From Paenibacillus uliginis N3/975 (GTDB taxonomy: Bacteria; Bacillota; Bacilli; Paenibacillales; Paenibacillaceae), in the NCBI RefSeq assembly GCF_900177425.1, contig NZ_LT840184.1, positions 1,081,487 through 1,145,486 on the forward strand: 64,000 nucleotides of DNA, given 5' to 3'. A program made the translations under genes and the position numbers. Positions within the stretch are counted from its first letter, which is position 1. Every line of letters starts with the position of its first letter. Positions 41,994-51,678 of this stretch are shown here, one piece after another. The notes beneath the pieces are model-generated. The model was not told where the DNA came from, made no database searches, and saw nothing but the letters and a program-made list of their open reading frames with translations.

Positions 41994-42845
41994 TTAGCTT
42001 CGATCTATATTTTTGCCGTAATAGATTTCGTCCATTTCGAGCTTCAGGCGTTCCGTAATTTCCTGCTGCTCTTGCGGAGACAGCTTATCCTTCGTGTAGC
42101 CGAACAGATAGTTATCAAGGTCAAACTGCTTTAGCTTGCACTTGGTGTGAAAAATGTTCTCCTGATAGACGTTGACATCAATCATGTCATACAGGTCTTG
42201 CACCTCGTCCGGAATATAGTTCTGGATGGAACTGATCTCATGATCGATGAACAGCTTGTGTCCGCTGATGTCCCGGGTAAAACCACGCGTCCGATAGTCA
42301 ATCGTTATAATATCTGTATCAAAGGAATGGATGAGGTAATTCAGCGCCTTGAGCGGTGAAATCTCCCCACAGGTAGACACATCAATATCGGCACGGAAGG
42401 TGCTGATGCCTTCATCTGGATGATACTCGGGATAGGTGTGAACAGTAATATGGCTCTTGTCCAACTGGAGAACGACATTGTCAGGCAGCGGTCCGGGCGA
42501 TTCATCGTATGATGCGTCTGGAACCTCAACGACAGGTCCCTCGGATACGAGCACGGTTACACTGGCCCCCTGCGGGACATAGTCCTGTTGGGCGATATTC
42601 AGCACATGGGCCCCGATAATATCGGACACGTTTTTTAATATTTTGGTGAGACGGTCGGCATTATACTGCTCATTGATATATTCAATGTACGCTTCGCGCT
42701 CTTTCTTGGTTTTCGTATAGCATATATCGTACATATTGAAACTGAGTGATTTCGTGAGATTATTGAATCCGTGGAGGGTGATACGCTGTTCCGGTTCTGG
42801 TTTCATATGCCATTTCCCCTTATGATCAAATATTGGATAATTCAT
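41994..42845 (-). CDS. speD: S-adenosylmethionine decarboxylase proenzyme, class 1A (SpeD)
   Basis: 283 aa from ATG 42845 (AGGAT upstream; ATG 42866 would add seven residues without a site). This is the larger, E. coli-like form found in some Firmicutes. It makes decarboxylated AdoMet for spermidine synthesis. The self-cleavage motif QLDKSHITVHTYPE puts the pyruvoyl Ser at about residue 131. DVSTCGEISPLKALNYLIHS is also typical. Monocistronic. Confidence 0.93.
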   Translation of the reverse strand: MNYPIFDHKGKWHMKPEPEQRITLHGFNNLTKSLSFNMYDICYTKTKKEREAYIEYINEQYNADRLTKILKNVSDIIGAHVLNIAQQDYVPQGASVTVLVSEGPVVEVPDASYDESPGPLPDNVVLQLDKSHITVHTYPEYHPDEGISTFRADIDVSTCGEISPLKALNYLIHSFDTDIITIDYRTRGFTRDISGHKLFIDHEISSIQNYIPDEVQDLYDMIDVNVYQENIFHTKCKLKQFDLDNYLFGYTKDKLSPQEQQEITERLKLEMDEIYYGKNIDRS

Positions 42846-42932
42846 GATACATCCTATCTTTTCCAACAGTGCACTTTCTTACTCTTGGAATGAAGAATAC
42901 ATATAGGGTCCCGTTATTCGCTGTAATCCAAC

Positions 42933-42978
42933 AAAAGGCTGCCCTGCAGTGGAATTCACTGTAGAAGCAGCCTTTTTA
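42933..42978 (-). terminator. Terminator of the serine hydrolase gene
   Basis: AAAAGGCTGC / GCAGCCTTTTT outer stem and CTGCAGTG/CACTGTAG inner stem, just past the minus-strand stop at 43026. Confidence 0.65.
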
Positions 42979-43025
42979 TCAAGTGTAGCTGTTATTATAT
43001 TTACTTCAAAAAGGGCAGATCGTAC

Positions 43026-44486
43026 TCAGACGTCCTTCGTTCCGGCGAGTGCGACGCCTTTAATAACGCTGGATTCCATAGAGTCAAAACCAACGTTCTG
43101 GGAGATGGACATTTGTAATCCGTCCTCTTCAAAGGTAAGAGCCATACTCAAACAAAATGGAGTCTCAACCAACTGATGTGTAAGCAGGAGCAGATTATCC
43201 TCTTTCCAGGTGGCACTTGCTGCCACAGTCTCCGTAACACCCCTCAACAAGGAGGTTGATCCTACATTCCAACCGTTAGATCCATACACAGTCTGATGCT
43301 CTCCGGCAGCGTTCTGAATGGTTACGGTAATACTGCCTGATTCTAAGGTGAAGGATAACGTGTTAAATCCAAGCTTATTCTCTTCTAACTGATAGGTCAA
43401 ACCTGACCACTCCTGTGCAAGCGGAGATTCGCACTCATAAACAGGTGGTTCGAGTGACAGTGACTTTAGCTTATCCTGAAGAGCGTCTGAAGCCTCACTA
43501 TCGGAATCGATAGGGGACACAGGCTGTTGAAAGGCAGGGAGCAGGACATCCCACACTACATTTAAAACACCATCCAACTGCATCGCACCGCTTGTAATCG
43601 CTATAACGGCATCGTACTGTGGCATGACGATGCAGAACTGGCCGAAAGCACCGTCTCCCCGGTACACGCCGTGGCGGCATCTCCAGAATTGATAACCGTA
43701 TCCTTGGTTCCAGTCATTGTTCGGATCATCTCCGTTGGATATTTGTTTTGAAGTGGCTTCCTCTACCCAGGAAGCGGGAATGAGCTGTTTATCCTGCCAC
43801 AGCCCCTTCTGAAGATACAATTGACCGAACTTGGCAATATCCTCGGTTTTAACGGAAAGCCCCCAGCCACCGCAATCAAAGCCGAGAGGGCACTTCTCCC
43901 AAGTGGCATTTTCAATGCCAAGCGGCTCCAGAATCCGTGGCTGCAGGAAATCCAGTAAGGATCCGCCTGTCAATTTTTGCAGGATAGCTCCTGCTATGTA
44001 AGTAGCACCACTGTTATACGTAAAATGGGTTCCCGGCGCGTGTTCTACCGGTGCATGCAGAAAGACTTTAATCCAGTTCTCACCATGCGTCCGGTTGAGC
44101 GAGGCGAGCGGGTCCTGATGATGGCCGGAGCCCATGATCAGGAGATGGCGAATTGACATCGCGGCAAGATGATCGCTGACCGTATCCGGTGTTTCGTCTG
44201 GGAAGAAGGAAATGACCTGATCGTCCAAAGAGAGCAGACCTTCATAGGCTGCAAGTCCGATGGCAGTAGAGGTGAAGCTTTTGCTGAGAGAGAACATTGT
44301 ATGAGGCAAGTCTTTCCGGTAAGGTGCCCACCAGCCTTCCGCGATGACATGGCCGTGGCGCAGAGCCATAAAGCTGTGAAGCTCAATGCCGCGCTCCTGC
44401 ACAGCGTCCAGAAACCGGGATAATGCGGCCGATGAAATCCCTTGCTGTTCCGGTGTGCTTCTCGGCAAAGAATAAGAATGGGTCAT
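43026..44486 (-). CDS. Serine hydrolase (class C beta-lactamase family)
   Basis: 486 aa from ATG 44486, AAGGAG upstream; an ATG 12 codons earlier has no site. The catalytic SxxK is SLSKSFTSTAIGLA (about residues 70-83) and the YxN motif is YNSGATYIAGAILQ (about 155-168). No signal peptide, so likely cytosolic. The C-terminal 150 residues form an extra beta-rich domain. Possible functions are esterase or D-amino-peptidase. Confidence 0.9.
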   Translation of the reverse strand: MTHSYSLPRSTPEQQGISSAALSRFLDAVQERGIELHSFMALRHGHVIAEGWWAPYRKDLPHTMFSLSKSFTSTAIGLAAYEGLLSLDDQVISFFPDETPDTVSDHLAAMSIRHLLIMGSGHHQDPLASLNRTHGENWIKVFLHAPVEHAPGTHFTYNSGATYIAGAILQKLTGGSLLDFLQPRILEPLGIENATWEKCPLGFDCGGWGLSVKTEDIAKFGQLYLQKGLWQDKQLIPASWVEEATSKQISNGDDPNNDWNQGYGYQFWRCRHGVYRGDGAFGQFCIVMPQYDAVIAITSGAMQLDGVLNVVWDVLLPAFQQPVSPIDSDSEASDALQDKLKSLSLEPPVYECESPLAQEWSGLTYQLEENKLGFNTLSFTLESGSITVTIQNAAGEHQTVYGSNGWNVGSTSLLRGVTETVAASATWKEDNLLLLTHQLVETPFCLSMALTFEEDGLQMSISQNVGFDSMESSVIKGVALAGTKDV

Positions 44487-44564
44487 AAGATGATCGCTCC
44501 TTTTTAAGTAGGATGATTTCATGCTATCGCAGAAGGAAGCGCTTTACAATACATAAAAACACAC

Positions 44565-44640
44565 GGGGTGTCTCAAAAGGGTCAGTTAACGTGGGAGCTC
44601 CTTAGTCTGTATTAAAACACTACGCGTACGAGCCATTCCG
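44565..44640. repeat. Dispersed hairpin repeat, core copy D
   Basis: Minus-strand orientation, GGGGTGTCTCAAAAGGGTCA ... to ...ACTACGCGTACGAGCCATTCC. It is the most diverged core. Just past it (about 44650-44662) lies ATGAATCCTCGGG, the same 13 bases that flank the IS3 insertion point at copy C, here uninterrupted. Confidence 0.72.
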
Positions 44641-44713
44641 GCCACCTAAGTATGAATCCTCGGGCGGTTAGGTTCATCCGAAAAGGCTGTTATGCCATAT
44701 GCGCTAAACCGAA

Positions 44714-44764
44714 GCATAAAGAAGACTACCCGATCAATCACTCCTTGGGCAGTCTTCTTTATGC
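44714..44764 (-). terminator. Terminator of the VOC gene pair
   Basis: GCATAAAGAAGACTACCC / GGGCAGTCTTCTTTATGC stem just downstream of the minus-strand VOC gene. Confidence 0.6.
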
Positions 44765-44771
44765 TTAAAAT

Positions 44772-45164
44772 CTAACTGTTCACATTCCTGTTCCCTAATA
44801 CCGTCCGAATTCGCTCCGTTTTGTCAGCCTCACTGTGATATTCAAACAGCCCCAGGCGGTTACCCCAAGGATCGGCAAACGTTGCCCATCGGACGGTAAC
44901 CTCTGTCCGGGAATGTATTTCAAAGTGCTCCACCTGCAGCTTTTGCACGATCCGCTCCCGCTCTTCATCTAAATCATTCACACCTAGGCGCAGAGGGCCG
45001 CATACAACAGCGGGAGTTCCCTCCGCAACCTGCAGCCAGCAGCCGGGAAGGAGCTCCCACTCGACAAAACCTTCATGCGGAACGCAATCTGGCGCCCGTC
45101 TTAGCAGTGTCTCATACCAAGCCTGTCCGTCTTTGATATCCGTTACCCGTACCTGAACCGTCAT
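44772..45164 (-). CDS. VOC family protein, second of a pair
   Basis: 130 aa if it starts at ATG 45164. Glyoxalase/bleomycin-resistance fold of beta-alpha-beta-beta-beta units: VQVRVTDIKDGQAWYETLLR at the start and VRWATFADPWGNRLGLFEYH at the end. The stop of the upstream VOC gene is 17 bases away. The only GGAGA is about 20 bases from this ATG, so the start is uncertain; translation may depend on reinitiation. Function unknown. Confidence 0.8.
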   Translation of the reverse strand: MTVQVRVTDIKDGQAWYETLLRRAPDCVPHEGFVEWELLPGCWLQVAEGTPAVVCGPLRLGVNDLDEERERIVQKLQVEHFEIHSRTEVTVRWATFADPWGNRLGLFEYHSEADKTERIRTVLGNRNVNS

Positions 45165-45180
45165 TTCATATATTATGGAA

Positions 45181-45549
45181 TTAAGTCTCCTTGAATTCCA
45201 GTAGTTCAATTACATTGCCAAACGGGTCCTTAATTGCGCTATAAGTGCCGGGAGGGCAAAACTGCGGTGTATCAAAGATAACTTCAATTCCTTTTTCCTG
45301 AAAATCAGTGATAGAAGCCTTCAGATCCTGTGTCTGAATCCCTAACACAACTTGAGCTTCGCGGGGATAATCTACCGCAGTAACGTTGTCGACCTTGTTC
45401 AGGATGACAGGTACAGCTTCATGTTTCAGACCGACAATACATTCATCGTCGTATACCTTGGATATTTCGAAACCGAGTATCTCGCAATAAAAGGATATGG
45501 CCTCTTTCATATCAGTGACATTAATAGAAATGACACAAATATTCTGCAT
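45181..45549 (-). CDS. VOC family protein, first of a pair
   Basis: 122 aa from ATG 45549, AAGGAGG upstream. NICVISINVTDMKEAISFYC and ILGFEISKVYDDECIVGLKH open the fold, and SAIKDPFGNVIELLEF closes it, as in glyoxalase-like or fosfomycin-resistance-like proteins. No lineage-specific motif identifies the substrate. Probably cotranscribed with the following VOC gene. Confidence 0.88.
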   Translation of the reverse strand: MQNICVISINVTDMKEAISFYCEILGFEISKVYDDECIVGLKHEAVPVILNKVDNVTAVDYPREAQVVLGIQTQDLKASITDFQEKGIEVIFDTPQFCPPGTYSAIKDPFGNVIELLEFKET

Positions 45550-45693
45550 CGTAAAGTTCCTCCTTATTGGTAGCAAAGTATGCCCTTGTCGGATCAGCAG
45601 GCGCAAACCATTGGGTTATGCGATCAGCCTCAAGACTACTTATCTAGTGAGAGTATACCTTGAAGAGAGGGCGGAAAATTCTTCTACTTTGCG

Positions 45694-46476
45694 CTATTTC
45701 GTTTTTCGTTTGTTTTTTTCAAATAATAGAAGAGGGAGATTGACAACAATCGGAGGATCAAAGGGGAGAGGTTCCCTAAGCGTAAGTTGCAGGTTCATAT
45801 CTGTTGTCTCGTCAACCAAAATGGAAGTTTCATATTTTCCCCGAAGAGAGCAGTCCAGCAAAAAATAATCCCTCGGATTCAGGCTCCAGGGGATTCCGGC
45901 AGCTAGCAGATAATAAGTTCCATGTGGGATACCGGAGAACTGGCATGTCCTGTTCCGAAGGTTCAGAGCCGTTCCAGCGATCGGTTTCTGATCAGGAACA
46001 GGCCGTGGGAACAGACCGACAAAGATTAACCCGCGAAAGGATTCCGGCGCTTTTATGTGACACTCTATGCGGGGGAGCAGGCTTTCCTGCTCTTGAGGTA
46101 ATGACAGAGGTGTGGATTCATATTGACTTACATAGCTGTGAAGCGATTCAGAGGAGGAACGAAAGCGTTTGGGCGACAGGCCTACAAACTGCTTGAATCT
46201 CGTATGAAATGATCCCATGCTGCTAAAACCGATAGAATAAAGTATTTTTACAAGCAAAGAAGGCTCTTTTAACAGATGGGACTTGCCGGACTCGATCCGC
46301 AGTGCCGAGAGGTACTGGCGGATCGTGATCCCTGTGACAGATTTGAATACTCTTGTAAAATGGTAAGGGCTGTACCCGACAAAATCGGCAAGCTGCCGTG
46401 AAGTGATATCTTCGTTCAACCGGTCTTTCATGTACAATATAGCTTTCTCTACCGCTTCCGTATGGCTCTCGTTCAT
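45694..46476 (-). CDS. AraC family transcriptional regulator
   Basis: 260 aa. The DNA-binding domain is N-terminal here: NEDITSRQLADFVGYSPYHF and TRVFKSVTGITIRQYL (residues about 19-55), then ILYSIGFSSMGSFHTRFKQF (about 80-99). The remaining 150 residues have no recognised sensor fold and include several Pro- and Leu-rich stretches. Its start overlaps the RluA-family stop (ATGA), so they are cotranscribed, an unusual pairing. Confidence 0.88.
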   Translation of the reverse strand: MNESHTEAVEKAILYMKDRLNEDITSRQLADFVGYSPYHFTRVFKSVTGITIRQYLSALRIESGKSHLLKEPSLLVKILYSIGFSSMGSFHTRFKQFVGLSPKRFRSSSESLHSYVSQYESTPLSLPQEQESLLPRIECHIKAPESFRGLIFVGLFPRPVPDQKPIAGTALNLRNRTCQFSGIPHGTYYLLAAGIPWSLNPRDYFLLDCSLRGKYETSILVDETTDMNLQLTLREPLPFDPPIVVNLPLLLFEKNKRKTK

Positions 46477-47546
46477 GGATGACTTTTCCGGAACGGGTTC
46501 ATGAATGATTTGGGAATGCTGCTCTCAAACCGCATAAGCTGACCGTCTGTTGGGTGGATAAAGGCGAGCACCTTAGCATGAAGACCGAGTCTGCCGAGGA
46601 TTTTGGCTTTCGAGCCATATTTCTTGTCGCCTACAACGGGATGTCCAATGTCTTCCATATGTACGCGAATTTGATTTTTGCGACCAGTTTCCAGATTGAC
46701 CTCCAGCAGTGAGAAATTGCGGTTGGACTCAATCGTTTTATAGTGGGTTACCGCATGTTGACCGTCATTCGGATAATGAGAGGAATACATTTTCAGGGTG
46801 CTGCTTTCTTTAAGCCATGACGTGATTGTACCCTCGGGCTTTTTGACAGCTCCTTCAACCAGAGCTACATAGGTACGCTCTTTTACGGTGTCCTGCCAGT
46901 TGTTCTGTAGGGCTTGCTGTACGTTCTCGCTTTTGGCGAACATCATCACACCAGAAGTGTCACGGTCCAGACGGTGAACGACAAAGATCCGTTCATTTGG
47001 ATTTTGGCTGCGCACATGGGCTGTCAGCTGACGATAAGCTGTCATCTCATTCTCTTTAGGGGAAGCAACCGACAGGAGGCCGGCATCCTTCTGGATAACA
47101 ATAACATCATCATCTTCATGTAAAATAGACAGTCCGACAAGCGCCGGCTTATCAGCCGCTTTATCTTTGCTCAGCATGATGGTCTGTCCGGGCTTAAGAG
47201 CATAGTTATACGCCGTGACAGCTTGTCCATCCACCATAACTTGTCCGCGTGCGAGAAGTGATTTGATCGAGTTACGGCTCATATTTGATATGCTGCTTAA
47301 CAAAAAGGAAAGTAATTCCGCAGGTTCTTTGACGGTATACGTTTTCGCTGGAGCCGGTTTGGAGGTATTTTTGGCATTGCTTGTATTAAGAGTATGCTGA
47401 CGGCCACCGGATTTTCGACCTTGATCCGATGAACTGCGCGGCTTGTTGGCCTGGTAGTCACTACCTCTTTCTGCCGGGGCTCCTGAACGTGTATTCTGTG
47501 GTTTATATGACTTCGTTTCCTTGGCGGGACGTCGTTTGTTATCCAT
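46473..47546 (-). CDS. RluA family RNA pseudouridine synthase
   Basis: 357 aa from ATG 47546, GGAG at seven bases; ATG 47552 and longer starts are too close or have no site. A basic, low-complexity N-terminal tail (about residues 1-70) precedes an S4 domain (SRNSIKSLLARGQVMVDGQA) and the catalytic domain. The catalytic Asp is in VHRLDRDTSGVMMFAKS (about residues 190-206). It modifies uridine in rRNA or tRNA. The tail is longer than in typical relatives. Confidence 0.9.
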   Translation of the reverse strand: MDNKRRPAKETKSYKPQNTRSGAPAERGSDYQANKPRSSSDQGRKSGGRQHTLNTSNAKNTSKPAPAKTYTVKEPAELLSFLLSSISNMSRNSIKSLLARGQVMVDGQAVTAYNYALKPGQTIMLSKDKAADKPALVGLSILHEDDDVIVIQKDAGLLSVASPKENEMTAYRQLTAHVRSQNPNERIFVVHRLDRDTSGVMMFAKSENVQQALQNNWQDTVKERTYVALVEGAVKKPEGTITSWLKESSTLKMYSSHYPNDGQHAVTHYKTIESNRNFSLLEVNLETGRKNQIRVHMEDIGHPVVGDKKYGSKAKILGRLGLHAKVLAFIHPTDGQLMRFESSIPKSFMNPFRKSHP

Positions 47547-47726
47547 GGTCATTCTCCATCCTGAAGTTGATTTCCAGTCAACTATACCATGCACCGGCGG
47601 GCAATTCCATGTATCGGCGTTATGTAGAACGGTTCTTGGTTGCCCATTGAACCAAACCCCGGTAAACTTAAAGGATAGAGATCGTTCTGTCGAAAGAGCC
47701 AAGAGGTTAGAGTTAGGAGTTTTTAT

Positions 47727-49610
47727 ATGTTAAATAGGGAACAGAGTCATCCGGAATCGATGAATATCAATAAAGCTCGGGAATATTTGCAGAAATACTA
47801 CGGTTATCCCGATTTTCGTGAAGGACAGAAAAAGATCGTAGAGAGCCTCCTTGAGGGCTGTGATACGCTGGGGATTATGCCGACCGGCGGAGGGAAATCG
47901 ATCTGTTACCAGATCCCGGCGTTGATGCGGCCGGGTATGACACTCGTGATCTCCCCCTTGATCTCGCTGATGAAGGATCAGGTGGATGCTTTGACAACAG
48001 CCGGTGTTTCAGCCGCTTATATCAATAGCACATTGAGCGGTAAGGAAGTGAACGAGCGGATCCGGCAAGCGAAGCGAGGAGAACTGAAGCTGCTGTATGT
48101 GGCTCCGGAGCGGTTGGAGTTGGATTGGTTCCGGGATGAGATGGCAGAGCTACAGATTTCCTGTGTTGCTGTCGATGAAGCACACTGTGTCTCCCAATGG
48201 GGACATGATTTCCGGACGAGCTACTTGTCAGTGGCTCCCTTCGTAAAGGGATTGCCGGTTCGCCCGATCTTGGCGGCCTTTACGGCCACAGCTACACCGG
48301 AAGTCATGGAAGATATGCAGCGGCTTCTCCGGTTGGAGGAACCGCAGGTGTTTGTTACGGGACTCGGCCGTGACAATTTGGAAATGTCTGTGCTTCGCGG
48401 TGAGAACAAGCGGGAATATGTACTTGATTATGCAGCATCGAATACGCACCAATCCGGCATCATATATGCGGCTACCCGCAAGGAAGTGGATGATTTATGC
48501 CAACGGCTGCAGCAGCAGGGCTTGTCCGCAGGACGTTACCATGCGGGGATGAGTGATGCGGAGCGCGCTTCCAGCCAAGAGGCTTTTTTGTACGACGATA
48601 TCCGTGTTATTGTAGCGACCAATGCGTTTGGCATGGGGATCGATAAATCGAACGTACGCTATGTCATTCATTACAATATGCCGAAGAATATGGAGTCCTA
48701 CGTTCAGGAAGCAGGTCGTGCAGGCCGTGACGGCGAACCGAGCCAGTGTATTTTGCTGTTTAGCGCGCAGGATATTATGACCCAGAAATTTCTGATTGAA
48801 CAGAATCCCCAAGATTCCGAGCGCAAGCATAATGAATACCGGAAGTTGCAGCAGATGATTGACTATTGTTATACGACACGCTGCCTTCGCAGTGCTATGC
48901 TGGATTATTTCGGAGAGGCTCACGAGGATAAGCCGTGCAGTACGTGCAGCTCTTGTACAGATGATCGGGAACTGATCGATATAACGGTGGATGCCCAGAA
49001 GATTTTCTCTTGTATCCACCGGATGCGTGAGCGCTTTGGCGTTTCAATGGTAGCGTCAGTGCTGAAAGGCTCGCGTGCCAAAAAAGTGCTTGAATACGGC
49101 TTTGACCGTCTGCCCACCTACGGTGTCATGTCTAGCCGCACGGAGAAGGAAATATCGGAGACGATTAATGTGCTCATTTCTGAAGGCTTACTCGCTCTCT
49201 CAGAAGGACAATATCCGGTCGTGAAGCTGCAAAGTGCCGCAGCCGAGGTGCTTAGAGGACAGCGGGAAGTGATGCAGCGGGTTCCGCGGCCTACCAAGAC
49301 ATCCGCTGGGCAGCGCCGGAGCAGCAGTCGTGATTCTTCACCGTCAGCGGTTAATGAGACTGTATTCGAGCAACTGCGCCTCATCCGCCGTGAACTGGCC
49401 AGCCGTGAGCATGTGCCGTCCTATATTATTTTTAATGACGCGACCTTACGCGAGATGAGTGTGGTCTGTCCGCAGAGTGAGGATGAAATGCTTAAAGTCA
49501 AGGGAGTCGGTGAAGTGAAATTCCGCAAATACGGAAAGCCGTTCCTGGATTTTTTTCTTAATCAGTCGGGAAATTCAGACACAGAGTACGATCATTACCA
49601 GTATGAATAA
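47727..49610 (+). CDS. recQ: ATP-dependent DNA helicase RecQ
   Basis: 627 aa, three-domain form. Helicase motifs: Walker A MPTGGGKSICYQIP (about residues 49-62), DEAHCVSQWGHDFR (about 149-162), motif IV-VI near YHAGMSDAERASSQ and QEAGRAGRDGEP. A zinc site is formed by CYTTRCLRSAML and CSTCSSC. The RQC winged helix and an HRDC domain (about 550-615, MLKVKGVGEVKFRKYG) complete the protein. It works in recombination repair. TTAGGAG precedes ATG. Confidence 0.95.
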   Translation: MLNREQSHPESMNINKAREYLQKYYGYPDFREGQKKIVESLLEGCDTLGIMPTGGGKSICYQIPALMRPGMTLVISPLISLMKDQVDALTTAGVSAAYINSTLSGKEVNERIRQAKRGELKLLYVAPERLELDWFRDEMAELQISCVAVDEAHCVSQWGHDFRTSYLSVAPFVKGLPVRPILAAFTATATPEVMEDMQRLLRLEEPQVFVTGLGRDNLEMSVLRGENKREYVLDYAASNTHQSGIIYAATRKEVDDLCQRLQQQGLSAGRYHAGMSDAERASSQEAFLYDDIRVIVATNAFGMGIDKSNVRYVIHYNMPKNMESYVQEAGRAGRDGEPSQCILLFSAQDIMTQKFLIEQNPQDSERKHNEYRKLQQMIDYCYTTRCLRSAMLDYFGEAHEDKPCSTCSSCTDDRELIDITVDAQKIFSCIHRMRERFGVSMVASVLKGSRAKKVLEYGFDRLPTYGVMSSRTEKEISETINVLISEGLLALSEGQYPVVKLQSAAAEVLRGQREVMQRVPRPTKTSAGQRRSSSRDSSPSAVNETVFEQLRLIRRELASREHVPSYIIFNDATLREMSVVCPQSEDEMLKVKGVGEVKFRKYGKPFLDFFLNQSGNSDTEYDHYQYE

Positions 49611-49695
49611 ACGGAATTTATGAAATAACGATATAAAAGGATTATCGGCACGATAAATACGGATATTGGAATAAATCAAGCGAAGGTCGTGAATC

Positions 49696-51468
49696 ATGAA
49701 AGTCATTTTGTCCACTTTAAACGCCAAATACATCCACACATCCCTTGCTATCCGCTGTCTTAAGGCTTACAGCGAGAAGGACTTTGATATTGAGCTGACA
49801 GAGTATACGATCAAGGACCTGGTGATGAACATCGTCTCCGATCTGTTTCAGCGGAAGCCCAACGTTATTGGCTTTTCCTGTTATATATGGAATATCGAAG
49901 AGACGATTAAAGTCATTGATATTGTCAAAAAGGTTATGCCTGAGGTTACGATTATTTTGGGAGGACCGGAGGTTTCTTACGATACGACTTACTGGATGGA
50001 GCGACTGCATAACGTAGATTTCATCATTATGGGTGAGGGAGAGGAGACGCTGAATCACCTCTTGAAGGAGATCGAAGGCGACCGCAAATATCATTTTGTG
50101 TACGGAACCGCTTATCGTAAGAACGGTGAGGTGATCATTAATCCTCCGCGTCCGAAAAACGATCTGAACGATCTGCCGTCACCGCATCGGTTTGCGGAGG
50201 ATATCCCTCATTTGGGCAAGCGGGTCGTCTACTTTGAGACAAGCCGAGGCTGTCCTTTTAACTGCCAGTTCTGTCTTTCGAGCATTGAGGTGGGCGTCCG
50301 TTATATTGATATTGAGCGTACGAAGTCCGATCTTTTATATCTCATTGATCATGGCGCCAAACTGATCAAGTTTGTGGACCGCACATTCAATATTAAAAGA
50401 GATTATGCTCTCGAAATGTTTCAATTCTTGATTGAGAATCATCGGGGCTGTGTATTCCAATTTGAAATTACGGCAGATATTATGCGACCCGAGGTGCTTG
50501 AATATTTGGCGGAAAATGCGCCTCCGGGCATCTTCCGGTTTGAGATCGGTGTGCAGTCCACGAATGACCCGACGAACCAGCTTGTAAAGCGCCGTCAAAA
50601 TTTCTCGAAGCTATCTCGTACCGTCAGCATAATTAAGGCGAGTGGAAAGATTGACCAGCATTTGGACTTAATAGCGGGTCTGCCGCTCGAAGATTACGAC
50701 ACATTCCGCATGACGTTTAATGACGTATTCGCACTCGGACCGGAGGAGCTACAGCTCGGGTTCCTGAAAATGCTGCGAGGTACCGGAATGCGAATCGATG
50801 CACATAAATACAATTACACGTACATGGATCATGCGCCGTACGAAATTCTGGGCAGTGATGTTTTGCCATTCTCGGACATTGTCAGATTGAAGCGGCTGGA
50901 GGATGTGTTGGAAAAATACTGGAATGCACACCGCATGGACCATACGCTGAATTATTTAATGACACAAGAATTCCCGTCGCCTTTCGATTTCTTTCAGCAG
51001 TTCGGAGATTACTGGGAGGCCCAAGGCTGGCAAAAAATCGGTCATCAGCTGGAGGATCTGTTCACACGTTTGACAGCATTCCTCGAAAACCGGCAAACCC
51101 CGCATATGGAGATCATTACAGGGCTAATGAAATTCGATTATTTCCTGGGACATAAGTATAAACCGCGCAAAATTTGGTGGGATTTCGTTCAGGATAAGAA
51201 CGAATGGTCTGCCCAATTGAAACAGGCTGTTGATCAACAAGGTGACTTCACGGGCGGCTTTGCCAAGCTTGGATTGGGTGAACGTGAATTGCAAAAGCAT
51301 GCAATGATCGAGGTGCTTCCGTTTAATCTGGAAGAAGTTATTCATCATGGCGGCTCTGGGACTTCTGCCAACGGGGAAAGCGGACAAACTCCTTCCCGTA
51401 CGATGCTGGTCGTGCTGTATCAGCAATCAGAGGATGGTCGTCCGTTATATTTTACAAAAGCTGTTTAA
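49696..51468 (+). CDS. B12-binding domain radical SAM protein (DUF4080 type)
   Basis: 590 aa. N-terminal cobalamin-binding Rossmann domain (about residues 1-140, with NVIGFSCYIWNIEETIKVID and TIILGGPEVSYDT), then the radical SAM core with the Cx3Cx2C cluster in SRGCPFNCQFCLSS (about residues 184-197), and a C-terminal DUF4080 region ending around TMLVVLYQQSEDG. It should use AdoMet and perhaps cobalamin to methylate or rearrange an unknown substrate. It is 86 bases after recQ with a weak GAAGG-type site and may be its own unit. Confidence 0.9.
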   Translation: MKVILSTLNAKYIHTSLAIRCLKAYSEKDFDIELTEYTIKDLVMNIVSDLFQRKPNVIGFSCYIWNIEETIKVIDIVKKVMPEVTIILGGPEVSYDTTYWMERLHNVDFIIMGEGEETLNHLLKEIEGDRKYHFVYGTAYRKNGEVIINPPRPKNDLNDLPSPHRFAEDIPHLGKRVVYFETSRGCPFNCQFCLSSIEVGVRYIDIERTKSDLLYLIDHGAKLIKFVDRTFNIKRDYALEMFQFLIENHRGCVFQFEITADIMRPEVLEYLAENAPPGIFRFEIGVQSTNDPTNQLVKRRQNFSKLSRTVSIIKASGKIDQHLDLIAGLPLEDYDTFRMTFNDVFALGPEELQLGFLKMLRGTGMRIDAHKYNYTYMDHAPYEILGSDVLPFSDIVRLKRLEDVLEKYWNAHRMDHTLNYLMTQEFPSPFDFFQQFGDYWEAQGWQKIGHQLEDLFTRLTAFLENRQTPHMEIITGLMKFDYFLGHKYKPRKIWWDFVQDKNEWSAQLKQAVDQQGDFTGGFAKLGLGERELQKHAMIEVLPFNLEEVIHHGGSGTSANGESGQTPSRTMLVVLYQQSEDGRPLYFTKAV

Positions 51469-51513
51469 AAATCAACTTCATCCGGCAATCTAACGGATGG
51501 AGGAGTGATAAAC

Positions 51514-51678
51514 ATGATAGATGGCCAGGATCCTAAACACAAAGATGAACCGACCGTTGCAGAGGGTATGGAGGGCAATAACGAAATGTTGCGGGAAGAA
51601 GCAACCGAGGAAGAAGTTGAACATGGTGACTTTACCGAGGTTACTCTGCTGAGCATTGACCGAACTCCGGAAGATTAG
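51514..51678 (+). CDS. Small acidic protein, 54 aa
   Basis: ATG to TAG with GGAGGAG seven bases upstream, 46 bases past the radical SAM gene and so perhaps cotranscribed. Strongly acidic: DGQDPKHKDEPTVAEGMEGN, then EEATEEEVEHGDFTEV and TLLSIDRTPED. No Cys, signal or membrane segment. Unrecognised; composition resembles small spore-associated or regulatory acidic proteins. Confidence 0.65.
   Translation: MIDGQDPKHKDEPTVAEGMEGNNEMLREEATEEEVEHGDFTEVTLLSIDRTPED

Noticed and set aside
47727..51678. RecQ plus radical SAM protein as a defence or RiPP system
   Set aside because: RecQ is the normal three-domain repair helicase; no protease, nuclease or cysteine-containing precursor is present next to them. 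The small acidic gene is kept only as a weak candidate.
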